A stretch of DNA of 64,000 bases from contig NC_088934.1 in NCBI RefSeq assembly GCF_038396675.1, positions 43,657,001-43,721,000 on the forward strand, read 5' to 3'. Shown piece by piece: positions 12,781-35,239 of this stretch. The stretch comes from Hydra vulgaris (Eukaryota > Cnidaria > Hydrozoa > Anthoathecata > Hydridae). The translations under genes and the position numbers were made by a program. The first letter of the stretch is position 1. Each line of letters starts with the position of its first letter. The notes under the pieces were generated by a model. The model had not been told where the DNA came from, did not search any database, and was given only the letters and a program-made list of their open reading frames with translations.

Positions 12781-12953
12781 AAAATATATATATATATATA
12801 TATACTGATATCTTTACTTCAATAAAATAAGTTAGTATCATCTGGAAATAAAGTTGAATTTAAATTGCAGGAAAAATAATATCAATCGTTTACATACAAA
12901 TGAGAAATAGAAGTGGTCCTAAAATTGATCTTTTTGAAACACCACAGGTTTTG

Positions 12954-13670
12954 GTGTGCCATGCTAGACAAGAATAAAATGAGGATAGAAAACTAGGAAA
13001 GAATAATTTCAGAATAGAATGTTTTATGATAGAAATAAAGAAACCTTACTAGAAAAGAATTTTTACAAAAGAATATTTTTTGGCAGAAATTTTGAAACTT
13101 TCTAAGAAAGAATATTTTTTAATAAACGTAAACAACTTGCTTGGAAAGAATTTTATTTAATAAATGCGAAAAACTTGCTAGGAAAGAATTTTATTTAATA
13201 AATCTAGGACAGAATTACCATTTATAATAAAAGTGAATCACTGATGAATGATTCAGAAATTTCAGATAATCTTTATTATTTCACAAAGATTTTGTTAGAA
13301 TTAGATTATACTTATTTAACATTTATTCAATTAAAAATCATAACTGTAATTACCAAATTGCGCGCAAATTCTTTCTTAAAATTTCTTTGCTAGTACGTTT
13401 TTCCAATTTTCTTTGCTAGAAAGAAAATGACTTTTACTTGTGCGATTTCTATCCTAAAAAAGTCTTTGCTAGCAAGTTTTTCATTTTTCTTTGCCAGAAA
13501 GGATATGTGTATTTCTTTCTTTTTTCTATCCTTCAATTATTATTCTATCCTAAAAATCCTAATTATTATTCTATCCTAAAAAGTAATCATGTTTTTTTCT
13601 ATCATAGCAAGAATTTTCATGTTTCTTTCCTAGAAAGGCTTTCCTGAATTCTTGTCTAGAACCGGCCACC
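12954..13670. mobile_element. Non-autonomous foldback element, 9-bp target duplication
   Basis: CAGGTTTTG lies directly outside both ends (12945-12953 and 13671-13679). The ends are imperfect inverted repeats sharing the 12-mer CTAGACAAGAAT (left arm; its complement ATTCTTGTCTAG on the right). Inside, the left half is rich in variants of CTAGGAAAGAATTTT and the right half in the complement (ATTCTTTGCTAGAAAGG), so the single strand could fold along most of its 717 bp. No coding capacity. A 9-bp duplication is typical of Mutator-like elements; that assignment is an inference. Confidence 0.8.
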
Positions 13671-13819
13671 CAGGTTTTGTAATTAATATTTTTTACTATA
13701 AACAATTTTTTTTTAAAAATTTGATGTAAAATATTTCAAATATTGGTAAAAAATATATTTTATTTGTAAACTTTATGCGTTCCGTAAAACTATATGAAAA
13801 TAAAAATATTGTCTTTAAA

Positions 13820-13982
<163 letters not shown>

Positions 13983-14056
13983 AATTGAGCTGTGGCATAA
14001 AGCGAGGCTGACCAAATGAATATGGTCAACTATGACAGCTGAACTGTATATAAGTT

Positions 14057-14398
14057 TCATATTGTTTTCATATAGGCATCATAACTGTTTTTAAACGAAT
14101 TAGTAGTTTTGGAATTTTTAACTTCATCCGGAATTGTGTTCCAAATATTAACCACTCTACCTAAGAAAAAGTATTCTCTTTGACGACAGTTATTTGTGAG
14201 CTGTTTGATTACTCGTTCCTTATTTCTTCTAACTGCACCTGCTGGCCCAGGACAATTGCCGGATTGGGACTTTTTTGGAGGGTGGATCCAGGATGTAGTA
14301 TTAAGACCAGTGCTTTCCTTAAAATGCTGAATTGCATCTACCTGTGTGCTACGTGCTTTGATTGATTGGATATTGAGTAGGGCTAGTCGATCTTCATA
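14057..14398 (-). pseudogene. C-terminal tail of a LINE reverse transcriptase
   Basis: An open frame of about 113 codons without an ATG, ending in TGA at 14057-14059. It reads [17 protein letters not shown], then [11 protein letters not shown], and ends with FFLGRVVNIWNTIPDEVKNS and SFKNSYDAYMKTI. This is the usual C-terminal region of CR1/L2-type reverse transcriptases, where (F/Y)F..RVVN.WN.LP precedes the final helix. The 3' untranslated segment (14056 down to 13983) and the ATT array follow. Upstream (towards 14410) the frame is lost in a (TA)n array, so only the last part of the element survives. The frame is unbroken here, suggesting a fairly young truncated insertion. Confidence 0.75.
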
Positions 14399-14404
14399 TT
14401 ATAT

Positions 14405-16363
<1,959 letters not shown>

Positions 16364-16481
16364 TAATAAAAGTTTTGATATGGAAACATTCCTTGTTACA
16401 TCTAGAACAATAATTACCCTGGGAGTTTTCATCAGTTTTATTTCTTTTATAAGTTATTCTTATTGTAAAAAAAAGCACAAG

Positions 16482-17614
<1,133 letters not shown>

Positions 17615-17705
17615 AAATATGAACATTTTAAGTACTTGTTAAAGTATTTTGAATGTTTATTAAAAAAGTTATTTAAATTTTATTATATACGTTTAAAAGA
17701 AAAAA

Positions 17706-18472
17706 ATGGAAAAATTTGAATATCGAGCATATATTAAAACCCGTGCTCTACTTAAGTACTCCAATTGGAGTAATAACTCCAATTGGAGTTAACTCCAATT
17801 GGAGTTTCAGCACAAGCCATAACCGATGAATTGGTTTTAGTTTATGGTGATCAAGCTCCAAAATTAAGCACAGTTGCCAAGTGGGCTACTTTATTTAAAG
17901 ATGGTAGAGGGAGTCTCGAAGATGATCCTCGCTCAGGGCACCCTTAAACCACGTATACAGCTGAGAATTTCAAACGTGTGCGAGCCATTATTGAAGAAAA
18001 TCCGCATGCAGCACATGATATAATTGAAGCCCTGACATCGATTAATTGTTTTACAATCAACAAAATTATTCACAACGCACTTAAAAAAAGAAAATTAACA
18101 TCACGTTGGATACCCCACGAGTTAACCGATCGCAAGAATAGAGTTGAGGCATGTAAGGAAAATTTTGCCCTTTTTAGAAACGGCCCATGGAGACTTTGTG
18201 ACATTATTACAGGGGATGAGACTCACACCGTCACAAATTATCTAAACAACCCACCATATTCACCAGATTGAGCTCCATCCGATTATCGGCTATTCGAGTT
18301 GATATAAAAAAATCTTGATGACGATCCTGACATCGAAAGTCAAAAAACTCGCATAACGAAGCTACTTCAAAGTATACCCAAAGAAGAGTATAAAAAAACG
18401 TTTAACAAATGGCTTGAAAAGATGCAACTTTGTATAGATAATGATAATTATTTTGAACATTTAATAAAATAA
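17706..18472 (+). pseudogene. mariner (DD34D) transposase, internally deleted
   Basis: Begins MEKFEYRAYIKTRALL at 17706. The frame is then disrupted by three ACTCCAATTGGAGT palindromes (17758-17805) and resumes in another frame as VSAQAITDELVLVYGDQAP and LSTVAKWATLFKDGRGSLED up to a TAA at 17946. It continues with RVRAIIEENPHAAHDIIEAL, WIPHELTDRKNRVEACKENF and IITGDETH (first Asp), then jumps to YSPD-stop-APSDYRLFE (third Asp). The segment with the second catalytic Asp is deleted. The C-terminus KEEYKKTFNKWLEKMQLCID is kept to 18472. No clear TIRs, since TA arrays flank both sides. Confidence 0.85.
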
Positions 18473-18475
18473 AAT

Positions 18476-18477
<2 letters not shown>

Positions 18478-18534
<57 letters not shown>

Positions 18535-18546
18535 TATATATATATA
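18478..18546. repeat. (TA)n microsatellite
   Basis: Alternating TA directly after the mariner remnant. Confidence 0.97.
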
Positions 18547-18549
18547 ATC

Positions 18550-21500
18550 ATTATATAGGATAATTAAGTCAATGCTTTTATAAGTATATTAAGAAAAAAA
18601 AAAGCATTTTTAAAATTTTTGAATCAGCGCCTTTTTATCTTTTACCATTTAAACGTTTTTTTTTTAACTTATACCACCTAATGTTCCCACATGGAACACT
18701 GCAAAAAGATAATATTCAAATTAATTTATACTTTGTGTTTTCATAACTACATATTATCATCTTTAATTTGAATGTTGATAACTTATTTATATCAAATTTG
18801 GTAACATTTATATTTAAATTAGTATAGTTTTTGAATTTATCAAAAACACGAAATCTTGGAGTTTTGGAACCACTTAAGTTGAGTCTTCACAACTCAACTC
18901 CAAAAATTTGATTGTTATTTCTTGAGTGAAAAATAATTGTTTCCAGTTGTAAATACAACATGTAAATACAACATGCAAAAGTATGAACAAAGTTTTCAAA
19001 AATACAATTTTTCTAGAAGGTTAGTTGCAAATCTTCTAAATATTACATGTTTAAAAAAATGCTGCAACAAAAATTTAGTAATGGCTGCTAAACCACGACA
19101 CGCATGAGAATTGCATCTGCATATCTGGTTAAGTAAAATTGTCTGCTGCCTAGTTTGTTAATCATTCATCATTCGTTATGCTACTATTGCCAGACTAAGT
19201 AAAAATAACAGTCTAGCATCTGGCTGAAGTTCGTATAACTGCTCTATTTAAAACTTTATATCAAATATCAACATAGGATCCTTTTGTAATGACATTTTTC
19301 CAGAACATAGCATTTTGGTATTTTTCTGTGATTTAGTTATTACAAACAGTTACATAACAAGAACATATTGTCTTTGGTCAACCATGGATCAACACATTTA
19401 AACATTTTGTATGGCAGCAAGTACTCTCTAATTCTTTTAAAATAAATTAAGTTTGTTTAAACAGAAATTTAGAATCAAGCTCTCAAACTGGTAAATATGT
19501 TCCAATCATAACGTTATGGACAGAGAAAGATGCTTTAAATGTTATTCTTAATAGCGGTGGAATCATAAATATTTTCTAGGTTTAACACATGTGAAACTAA
19601 TAAAGTATTACAAGACCTTTTATGGCCAAAATGGTAACTGTTGAATATCTAAATTGAATGTATCTTTCGCAGACAATTGTATCTGGATAATCAGATTATT
19701 TGTCTTGTGGACAATTTTTAACAACCGTTAATCCAACGATTATATTCTTTTTCAGAAAAAAGAAAAAAAAATTTGTAAAAAATTGTAGCTCTTCACATCA
19801 TTTTTTGGGCATTTTTTTTTGTCTATAAAAAAAATCATTATTTTTCTTTAATCTATAAGTTATTTAAAACGTTGCCTGCAATTATTAGTGCAAGGAACAA
19901 AATAACAGATTACTGTATTGTATACAAAAAGTTTTGCTTGGCATTGTAATCAATGAAAACCTTTTTTTTAATTTTGATATATGATTGGGACAATAAGAGT
20001 TAAATTTTTTTAACAATTTAATGTTAAATTTGCAACAATAAACGTTTTACTGTTGCAAATTTACTCATTTCCAGCCACTCAAAAAATATTTTAAGTGGCT
20101 AACATTGAGACATTCAACCCATAATTTTTTAAAGGTGTTGAATATTTACCGTTATCAGATTGCTCTGTTCCAAATACAGTAACTACCATTCTTGTTAACA
20201 AGCTGTAATTTGAATGGCTTATTTTAATTAGCAAATGTTGATGGCATTAAACCAATAATAACTGTAGCCCATATTAAAACAAGATTTTAAAGCGCTGCTT
20301 TTATAATTCTATCTGAAGTTTTATCTGAAAGTATTTGTTAGAAGAAGTAACGTTGAAAGTAACTAAAAACAAGAATCTTGACTGATACTGCAGCCAAAAA
20401 ATAAGATTCGATAGTCTAAAGAAGAGAAAACTCTAAAATCAACCAAAGAAAGTCATCAAAGTAAAAAAATTAGAACTACTTGCTAAGGAATAAAAGATAA
20501 TGTAAAGAAAGCTTGCTTTACGACTTGACTTTAGCAATATGATAAAAGAAACTAAGTTGTAATGTGACCTTTGTAAACTTAGTAAAATCTTGTACACTTT
20601 ACAGTCTTTTTAAACGTTAAATGGTGCCTTCCTATAGTCATAAATTGTAATAAATCTGTATACATATATAAAGAAGGTAATATATAGCTACCATATTTGC
20701 ATACATACAATTTAGTTCATTCTTTTTATTAAATTAATACTAAGTTTTACTTCTGTATTTTAAAATAGTTTTACGCTTTTTAAGATATATATCTAATTTT
20801 TTTAAGACATCTTTTTGTTTAATATTGCATTGTCTAAATGCTGATATATTATATAATATATATTATATAATATATATTATATAACATATACTATATAATA
20901 TATATTATATAATATACTTTATCACGCTTCGATTATGCCATCTAGAGCATTTAGATAAAGCAATATTGAACATGCAATTAGTATCATCTGTATATATATT
21001 TTTTTATTTGTTTGTTTGTTAATCTGGTTATTAAATTGCTCCAAGAAAAATTAACGTTCTTAAGCCAAAGTCTCCTTCCTTACCGATGTCGCAAAAAATA
21101 TCAAAGCTCGAACCCCTCGTCACGGTTGCTCAATTATTCTTATTTAATTTTGCCTAAAATATATAAACTTGAATTAGGTTTTATTTCGGGTTGTTTGTAT
21201 TTTTATAGCAGATAGTTTATATTTTATATCGGACTGTTTGCATTTTATATCGGGTTGTTTCCCCTTTAAAAAACACTAAAAGTTTAACTTTTAATAAAGT
21301 TAAAATTTAACAAAATTGTTTTTGAAGTTATTTTTTTAAAAGTTAAAAATTGCTTTTGTTAAAGTTAAAGTTTGTTATTGTTTCTTTTTCGCTTTTCGTA
21401 TAAAAACCGTAATGTTTTTCTATTAGATAGTCTAAAAAAATGTTTATTCAGTGCGCTTGCGTAAAATAACTTCCCACTTATTTAGTAGGTCTGAACGACT

Positions 21501-21740
21501 CCACACACGTTCTTTTATGAGTCATTAAATAACAACTGCTCGGTACTTGGGAAAAGTTTTATTTGTGTCAGGAACTAACAAAAATATTTAACACTCAATT
21601 TACTGGTCTCAAGTGCTCGATCTGGTATCAAATACGTATTTATGCGTATAAATTCTATATCGTGTCAGTTTGATAGCAGATGTGCCAATTATAAACTTAA
21701 AAAAAAAAGATACTTTCTATAAAATTATAATTATTTCGAG
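18550..21740. other. Non-coding AT-rich stretch
   Basis: No gene or element recognised. Holds a small hairpin at 18866-18905 (AGTTGAG / CTCAACT), a TTGTAAATACAACATG duplication near 18950-18980, and an AT-palindromic block at 20846-20920 made of ATATATTATATA units. The open frame at 21012-21215 has no recognised domain. Confidence 0.4.
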
Positions 21741-21743
21741 TTA

Positions 21744-23238
21744 CAGCGGTGGCCAAAAATTAAAGACTACTCATATTTTTTTCAAAGTTTATTTTTAACC
21801 TTAGCATAATTTTATTTTGGAAAAAGGTATCAAAAAAAGAAAAGCATTTTTAGAAAGAATTTTTATTGTATTGTATATTTATTATAAAAGAATTTATAAT
21901 TTTTTTACAAAATAATGTTAAAAAATTAAAAAACTGACTAGTAAAAAATATAAATGGGAAAAAAAATTGGACAAAATTTTAAAACCATTTTCAAAAATAT
22001 TTCAAAAAACATAAAAACGTGTTATTCCTCCATTTGTTTTCAAGCACTCTTGTACTCGTTCTGGCATTGAATTCATTAAAGCTTTGATTACTTCATCACA
22101 TTTTTCAAATGATGAGAAATAGAAGATTTCAAATCTTCCAAATTGTAAAGTTGTTCTTTACCAAGCTTGTGATCAAGCTACGACCATAAATTCTCTATTG
22201 GATTCAAGTCTGGACTATTGGCAGCCCATGGAAGCACTTGAATTTTATTAGAATTGAACCAATCGCTAACAACGTGCGCTTTATGACACGGCGCATTATT
22301 TTGCTGGAAAATAAATCCATCTTGCAACTGCCATAAATCAATGCTAGGAATAAGCGAGTTTTCCAAAATTTCGATGTACCTTTCTTTGTTGAGTCTACCA
22401 TCGAATAAATGAAAAACGACAACTCCACAGGCATTCATACAGGCCCAAATGCCTATTGAACCACTGCCTTGTTTTGTTCGTTTCAAAATGCATGATTCAT
22501 CGAAACGTTCGCTTGGAAGTCTACTAGGGCTTACTTTCAGACCATTTGACAGTGTCCATTTCGTAGACAAGTCTGTAGATGATGCTCGTCTGTTTTCTTT
22601 CATTAATCTCACTTACGAGCGAACATCACGGTCATTTGAAATTTTATTGCGTCCAGTCCTATGACGATCATTAATTCACCGGGTCTCTTTGTATCGTTGA
22701 ATTATGTTAATAATGCAAGAGTGAGACCTTCCGAGCTTTTCTGCTATTTGTCTGATGCTATAGCCTTCTTCTTTTAATACAAGAGCCGCGTATCTGTCTT
22801 TTTCTTCGATCTTTGCACGCATATAGTTTTTTTGCAATATTTTTATATCCTTATTGCAATTCAAAAAATAAATGTTTATTTGATATCGAAACTCAGGTTT
22901 TGACATTTTATTTTATAGCCAACGCAATAAGCAATTAAGACAGTTAAAAAAAAAATGAATTATTATTTTTAATAAGTGCAAATTAAAGATTTGAAAGGTC
23001 GTTAAATTTTGTCCAATTTATTTAAAGAAGATTTATAAGTACTCATCAGTTTTTTAATAAGTTAAACGCTATTTAGTTAGAATTAGATTAAAAAAATTAT
23101 ACCACTTTAATCCGTATGTTTTAATTAACAAGATTTAAAAAAAAAATTTAATATGTCAATTATAATCTTCTTAATTTTAATTTAAAGATTAAGAAACCTA
23201 CTAAAAAATGAGTGGTCTTTAATTTTTGGCCACCGCTG
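21744..23238 (-). mobile_element. Tc1-family element, 1495 bp, IR/DR-type ends
   Basis: CAGCGGTGGCCAAAAATTAA starts at 21744 and its complement ends at 23238, with TA outside both (21742-21743 and 23239-23240). A second site, AATTGGACAAAATTT, lies about 222 bp inside the left end (21965) and, inverted, about 220 bp inside the right end (23003-23020). It resembles the outer GGCCAAAAATTAAAGAC site, again an IR/DR arrangement. Confidence 0.92.
22178..22906 (-). pseudogene. Tc1 transposase with Asp-to-Asn active-site change
   Basis: The DNA-binding half is at 22906-22676 (IEEKDRYAALVLKEEGYSIR, QIAEKLGRSHSCIINIIQRY), followed by a stop and frame change. The catalytic half at 22612-22178 has WTLSNGLKVSPSRLPSERFD, GSGSIGIWACMNACGVV, GRLNKERYIEILENSLIPSI, then DGFIFQQNNAPCHKAHVVSD and [13 protein letters not shown]. 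The usual QQDNAPCH reads QQNNAPCH, so the second catalytic Asp is replaced by Asn, while the Glu of NPIEN is kept with DD34E spacing. The first Asp block (WSDE) is reduced to FDESCIL. Both the frame breaks and the Asn make it inactive. Confidence 0.88.
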
Positions 23239-24019
23239 TATATTACTTTTAATCTAAAGATAAAAAAGTGAATTTTTTAAACAATTGAACGTGTCAATAA
23301 CGTTGCAAGTTATAGCATGTATGTGTAGCATCCATTGAGCACACCCATTTGCTCACAATCTGAGGCAGAAGGTAGTGATTCTGGAATGTTCTATCAAGTG
23401 GCGCGAAATCCTCTTTACATGATAACAAAAGAAAGTTTCTTCTTATTATACACTTAAAAATCAAAATTGCTGTTATGATAAGCAAGCTATATAAGTTTAA
23501 AAAAGCTATATAAGTTATATATAGCTATATAGCTATATAAGTTTAAAAAAAATTCTTTTAAAACTGCAACAAGTTTTTATGCAGAATGAACAACCCTGCT
23601 TTTTTTCAACATTGAGAACTTATTGGTTTAGACTTTTATAGCATATAGAACCCAATGCTGTTAAAAATGTTAAAAGAAAAATTAGTTTTAACATTATAAA
23701 AATATAAAATAGCTTTAACCTTATACCTAGATAAATACTCTAACAAGTACTCTTTTACTTTGATAATATTATTTATCATATTTAGAAATCTAAATACAAA
23801 TAGGTACACATAAATACACATAATTTTTTATTTTTTAAATAGAGTTTAAAAAAATATTTATTTTTAGTCAAACTGCATGATACATCTAAAACACTTTTTA
23901 GTTAAATTGAATCATATTTAAATTACCTAACATAATATTTTAGTTTCATGCTGCTATTTGAGTTTTTTTTATTATCGTGAATTATATATAATATTTTAGG
24001 TAAAAAAAAAAATCCAATA

Positions 24020-24175
24020 TGCTATAATTCAACTACAAGCTCCGTAGTTCGATGCCATATATGCATCATTGAAGAAGTAGGCGTGAACTTTCTGGTTAAA
24101 TGCATTTCCACGGTGCTTTGTGATAAGACCGTCAGGAATTCTTAGAGTACTTAAGAATAATTCCACTCGAATGCT
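24020..24175 (+). repeat. SINE-like element, copy B
   Basis: Has a B-box-like TAGTTCGATGCC (24045-24058), then TTTCTGGTTAAATGCATTTC and GGTGCTTTGTGATAAGACCG, then TCTTAGAGTAC. The block order is shared with copies A and C. A polymerase III promoter origin is inferred from the B-box match. Confidence 0.55.
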
Positions 24176-24789
24176 TTTCAAATAGAACCATATGCATCAT
24201 TTAGTCTATAAGTCTAGGAGGAAGTCATTTCTAAGACATCAATTAGTCTGTTGAGTCATTTTTTTTTAAGCGGATATTTATCTAAATTCTCAATGGATAT
24301 CTCAATTATCAATACTTAGTACTTAAGTTAAGTAAGAAAAAACGACTTTTTAAAACTTTGAAAAAATCTTTGGAAGCGTCTAAAAATATCTTTCAAAAGC
24401 TGATATATTATAAAATATTATATGCAAAAATTTGTTTTATAGGTATTTATTAGCTTCATTGGTATTTGTTTTATGAGTAAAGACTCGTTTTATGAGTCAA
24501 TAAAATAAAACTTTAGGTTAAAATTTTTTTTGCGTGTGTCAAGTGCGATAACGACATACACCATTATCGCCTTTGACGTAATCGCACATTAAACCTTTTA
24601 TTTAAAAAAAGTTAAACGTGCAAAATATTTTATTTCAAATTTAAATGCTCAACCTTGCAAAAAAATATTTTTTTAACAATTTCTTTTAATTTCTTAACAA
24701 GTTAAAAACAAATACCCATGATAAAAAAACAAAAATTAAAAAGTTATAAAAATTTATAGAGCAAATCAAATTTTCAAAAGTATTGGTTT

Positions 24790-24985
24790 CAACCATAGTT
24801 CGCAATGGTTAGAGTTCTGGCTCAGAACCAAGAGATCTAATGTCGCTTATTAGGCTAGATCTGGTTTGACACCAGCACCCGATAAGCGACATTGGTAAGG
24901 AAGGACGCATTAACTTTCTAGTTAAATGGTTTTCCGCGGTGCTCAGTGAGATAAGTACTGCTCGTAAGGACTTCTGGGAGCACAC
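24790..24985 (+). repeat. tRNA-derived SINE-like element, copy C
   Basis: The head GTTCGCAATGGTTAGAGTTC resembles a tRNA A box and GGTTTGACACCAGC fits the B box. The body contains a CGCTTAT/ATAAGCG inverted pair. The tail is TTTCTAGTTAAATGG, GGTGCTCAGTGAGATAAG, GGACTTCTGGGAGCAC, like copies A and B. The head is too long and badly folded to be a functional tRNA gene. Confidence 0.6.
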
Positions 24986-25686
24986 ACACAAAAAAAACTT
25001 AGCAGCAAAATATTTTTTTAACTAATTTCTTAACAAGGTAATAACAAATACCGATGGTTAAACTCATTAAACTGATTAAACAATTCCAATTTTCAAAAAC
25101 ATTGGTAATTTGATCAAAGACATGTTAATTTCAAAACTTTTAATTATTCAATAAATTTTTTGCTGTTTTCGTGGTATTTTATTCATTGTATAATAGAATA
25201 TTATACTTTACCTTGTGAAGAAATAAGCTTGCAAAATATTTTATGGCAAATTTTATTTAAAGTATTTTTTAAAAGGTGGTAAATTCCTTTTTTCCTTTCA
25301 TTTTATTTTCAAAGCTTAGGTTTTTTCTCAAAATGCTTTTCACACAAATAACTCATTCCCTATCAGCAATTGTATAAGTGAAATTAAGCACGTCTCAACA
25401 ACTGGTTCATTCTCTTTTTCATATGATGTTTACAATAAAAAAAAATATAGAGATTAAAAGATCAGCCTTTGAGTAGCAAAGAGTAGTTTGCCACAAACAT
25501 CAAGTGAGCTTATTTATGCTAACATTTTCCAACAATTCGACAGCTTTTGAAAGTTCTTTAAAAGTTTTTTAAGTTATTTAAGTCTACCTTGATTAAAAAA
25601 AAAATTTGATTTTTAAATTATTAGTACTTATTTATTATAATAAAATTTAATTTCACACTCTTGTTTTTTATTTCTTAAAGGAAGTT

Positions 25687-33465
<7,779 letters not shown>

Positions 33466-33469
33466 CGTA

Positions 33470-34460
33470 AACATCTTTAGTATTTATTAGCGCATTATTA
33501 TTAGGATATTTTAATTAAAATCACCAAGAAATATTTTCTGTGTTTATATTTAATAATTATTTGTTTTACCAAAATTTAACCATTAAAAAACAAAAAAAAA
33601 TTCGAAACGACTCCCGTTATAAAAAGGAGCAGGTTATAAAAATATATTTGTTTTGTCTTCTAACGAAAAAATTATAACATTTTTATACAAATTTTTCACA
33701 ATACTGATGAGTTGCTAAGCAAATAAACAAACATTTTTGAGTAAATTTAAAATTATCGAATAAATTACAAAATAAAATTATCGAACTATTATACTTTTAT
33801 TTAGAAAAGTAATTTGTTTCGCATCCAAAATAACTCAAGATGGTTTGACTACTAAAAAGCACTTTTTAATGTTTAACCTGAATAACACCAAATACTAATA
33901 CTCTTCTGATAACAAATTAAAAAAAAAATTGAAATGAAATTTTTTTAAAAAAGCATACGAAACTATAAATGGCGTCTATAATGACGGAAAAAATGTCTAA
34001 AAAATGATCAGCTTAACAAAATATCTTCCGTTATACTCATTTTGTCTCGATTAAGCTTTGTAGATTAATGTATTATAGTCTTTTATTCCGTATTAATTTA
34101 TTTAATTAATTTAATTGTTTAGCATCTAAAATAATTTAATTATTCAGCATTTAGAGTATAAAAATTATGAAACATTTATAGTAACATCATTGTTAATTAT
34201 TTAAAATAATTTAATTCTTTAACATTAAAGCAAGCAACCGAATTCTCTAGGAAATGTAAATCCTTCCGATTTCTTGACTTGGTTTTCCAAATTTAGCTTT
34301 GTTTGTCAAAATTTGTGTTACAGAGAATTAAACTTGAGAGATGAGGGGGTTATAACAACATCGAGAATAAAACTCGAAAATAAAAGAGAGATGAGGGGGT
34401 TATAACAACAATCAGCGTTAAAAAAGTAGGTAAAACTTTTCATTTCTTTTTATTAATAAA
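33470..34460. other. Downstream of P4HTM, non-coding
   Basis: AT-rich. TAAAATAATTTAATT recurs at 34129, 34203 and nearby. AGAGATGAGGGGGTTATAAC is duplicated exactly at 34335 and 34384. No gene seen; the P4HTM 3' end and poly(A) signal cannot be placed with confidence. Confidence 0.4.
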
Positions 34461-34464
34461 TATG

Positions 34465-35089
34465 GAATCATTGATGCAATTAAAAACTTAAAAGAAAAAA
34501 GCGGCTGTGGTTGTTCCGATATTTTAACGAAAGTTATTTAAAAAATCATATGATTCAAAACACTGATCCATTAATGACTATATTCAACAAATGTCTAAAA
34601 ACAGATAGTTCCAAATGGTTAGGTAGTATTCTAAATGAATTTAAAATAAGTAGTATTTTGTCAACAAACATAAAAGATGAAATAAGCAAAAAGATGAAAT
34701 TTATGATATCAATAGTTATTGAAGTATCGCTATCGATATCAAGTAATATTTATCGATTTCAGTTTTCATTTTTTTATGCAGTTTTCATTATCGATTTTTA
34801 TGCAATATTTCTATTATTAGCACTAAAACTATGCAATAAAATAATTTATTACAAGAAACCGATGAACTTATTTAAACAATTTAATTTTATTAACCTTGAC
34901 AACATCAAGTACAATATTAGAAATAAAAACTTTTTAAATTTTAAAGTGTCCAACAAACATGATGAACAGTCATTTAAGTTTTTTTTCAGCAGTATAATTA
35001 ATAAGCATTGCAACAACAACATCAATATATCACCAAAAGAATTTAGTGATCTATTTTTACCGAACAACAATTATAGCACATACAGTTAA
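34465..35089 (+). pseudogene. Probable LINE remnant, 192-codon open frame
   Basis: The frame before the ATG at 34511 reads GIIDAIKNLKEKSGCGCSDI-like sequence, and the open frame begins with TDPLMTIFNKCLKTDSS, resembling the start of a CR1/L2 reverse transcriptase domain. The C-terminal part (YNIRNKNFLNFKV, then EQSFKFFFSSIINKHCNN) resembles the tail after the thumb. The middle (residues 70-120) is hydrophobic and unlike an RT, with no FADD box. Best reading: an internally deleted LINE. A lineage-specific gene cannot be excluded. Confidence 0.4.
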
Positions 35090-35239
35090 TTACAATATTA
35101 GGTTTGATCTCAATATAAACTAAATAAATAACTATATCGACTTTTATGTTTAAAAAAAAAGTTAGAAGAAAAAAAAGGCTAAACACATTATATAAATTTT
35201 TTAATATCTTTTATTTTGCATTTGAGTCATTTTCTCGTT

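Larger units (their letters stand above)
23245..25680. other. Upstream region of the P4HTM gene with SINE-like copies
   Basis: No protein-coding gene seen. Contains a small repeat of TATATAGCTATATA (23500-23545), two SINE-like copies at about 24020-24175 and 24790-24985, and AT-rich DNA. The P4HTM promoter presumably lies in or upstream of this stretch; no promoter motif can be assigned with confidence. Confidence 0.4.

Noticed and set aside
24790-24880. Possible tRNA gene
   Set aside because: A- and B-box-like strings are present but no cloverleaf with a proper acceptor stem; it is embedded in a SINE-like repeat.
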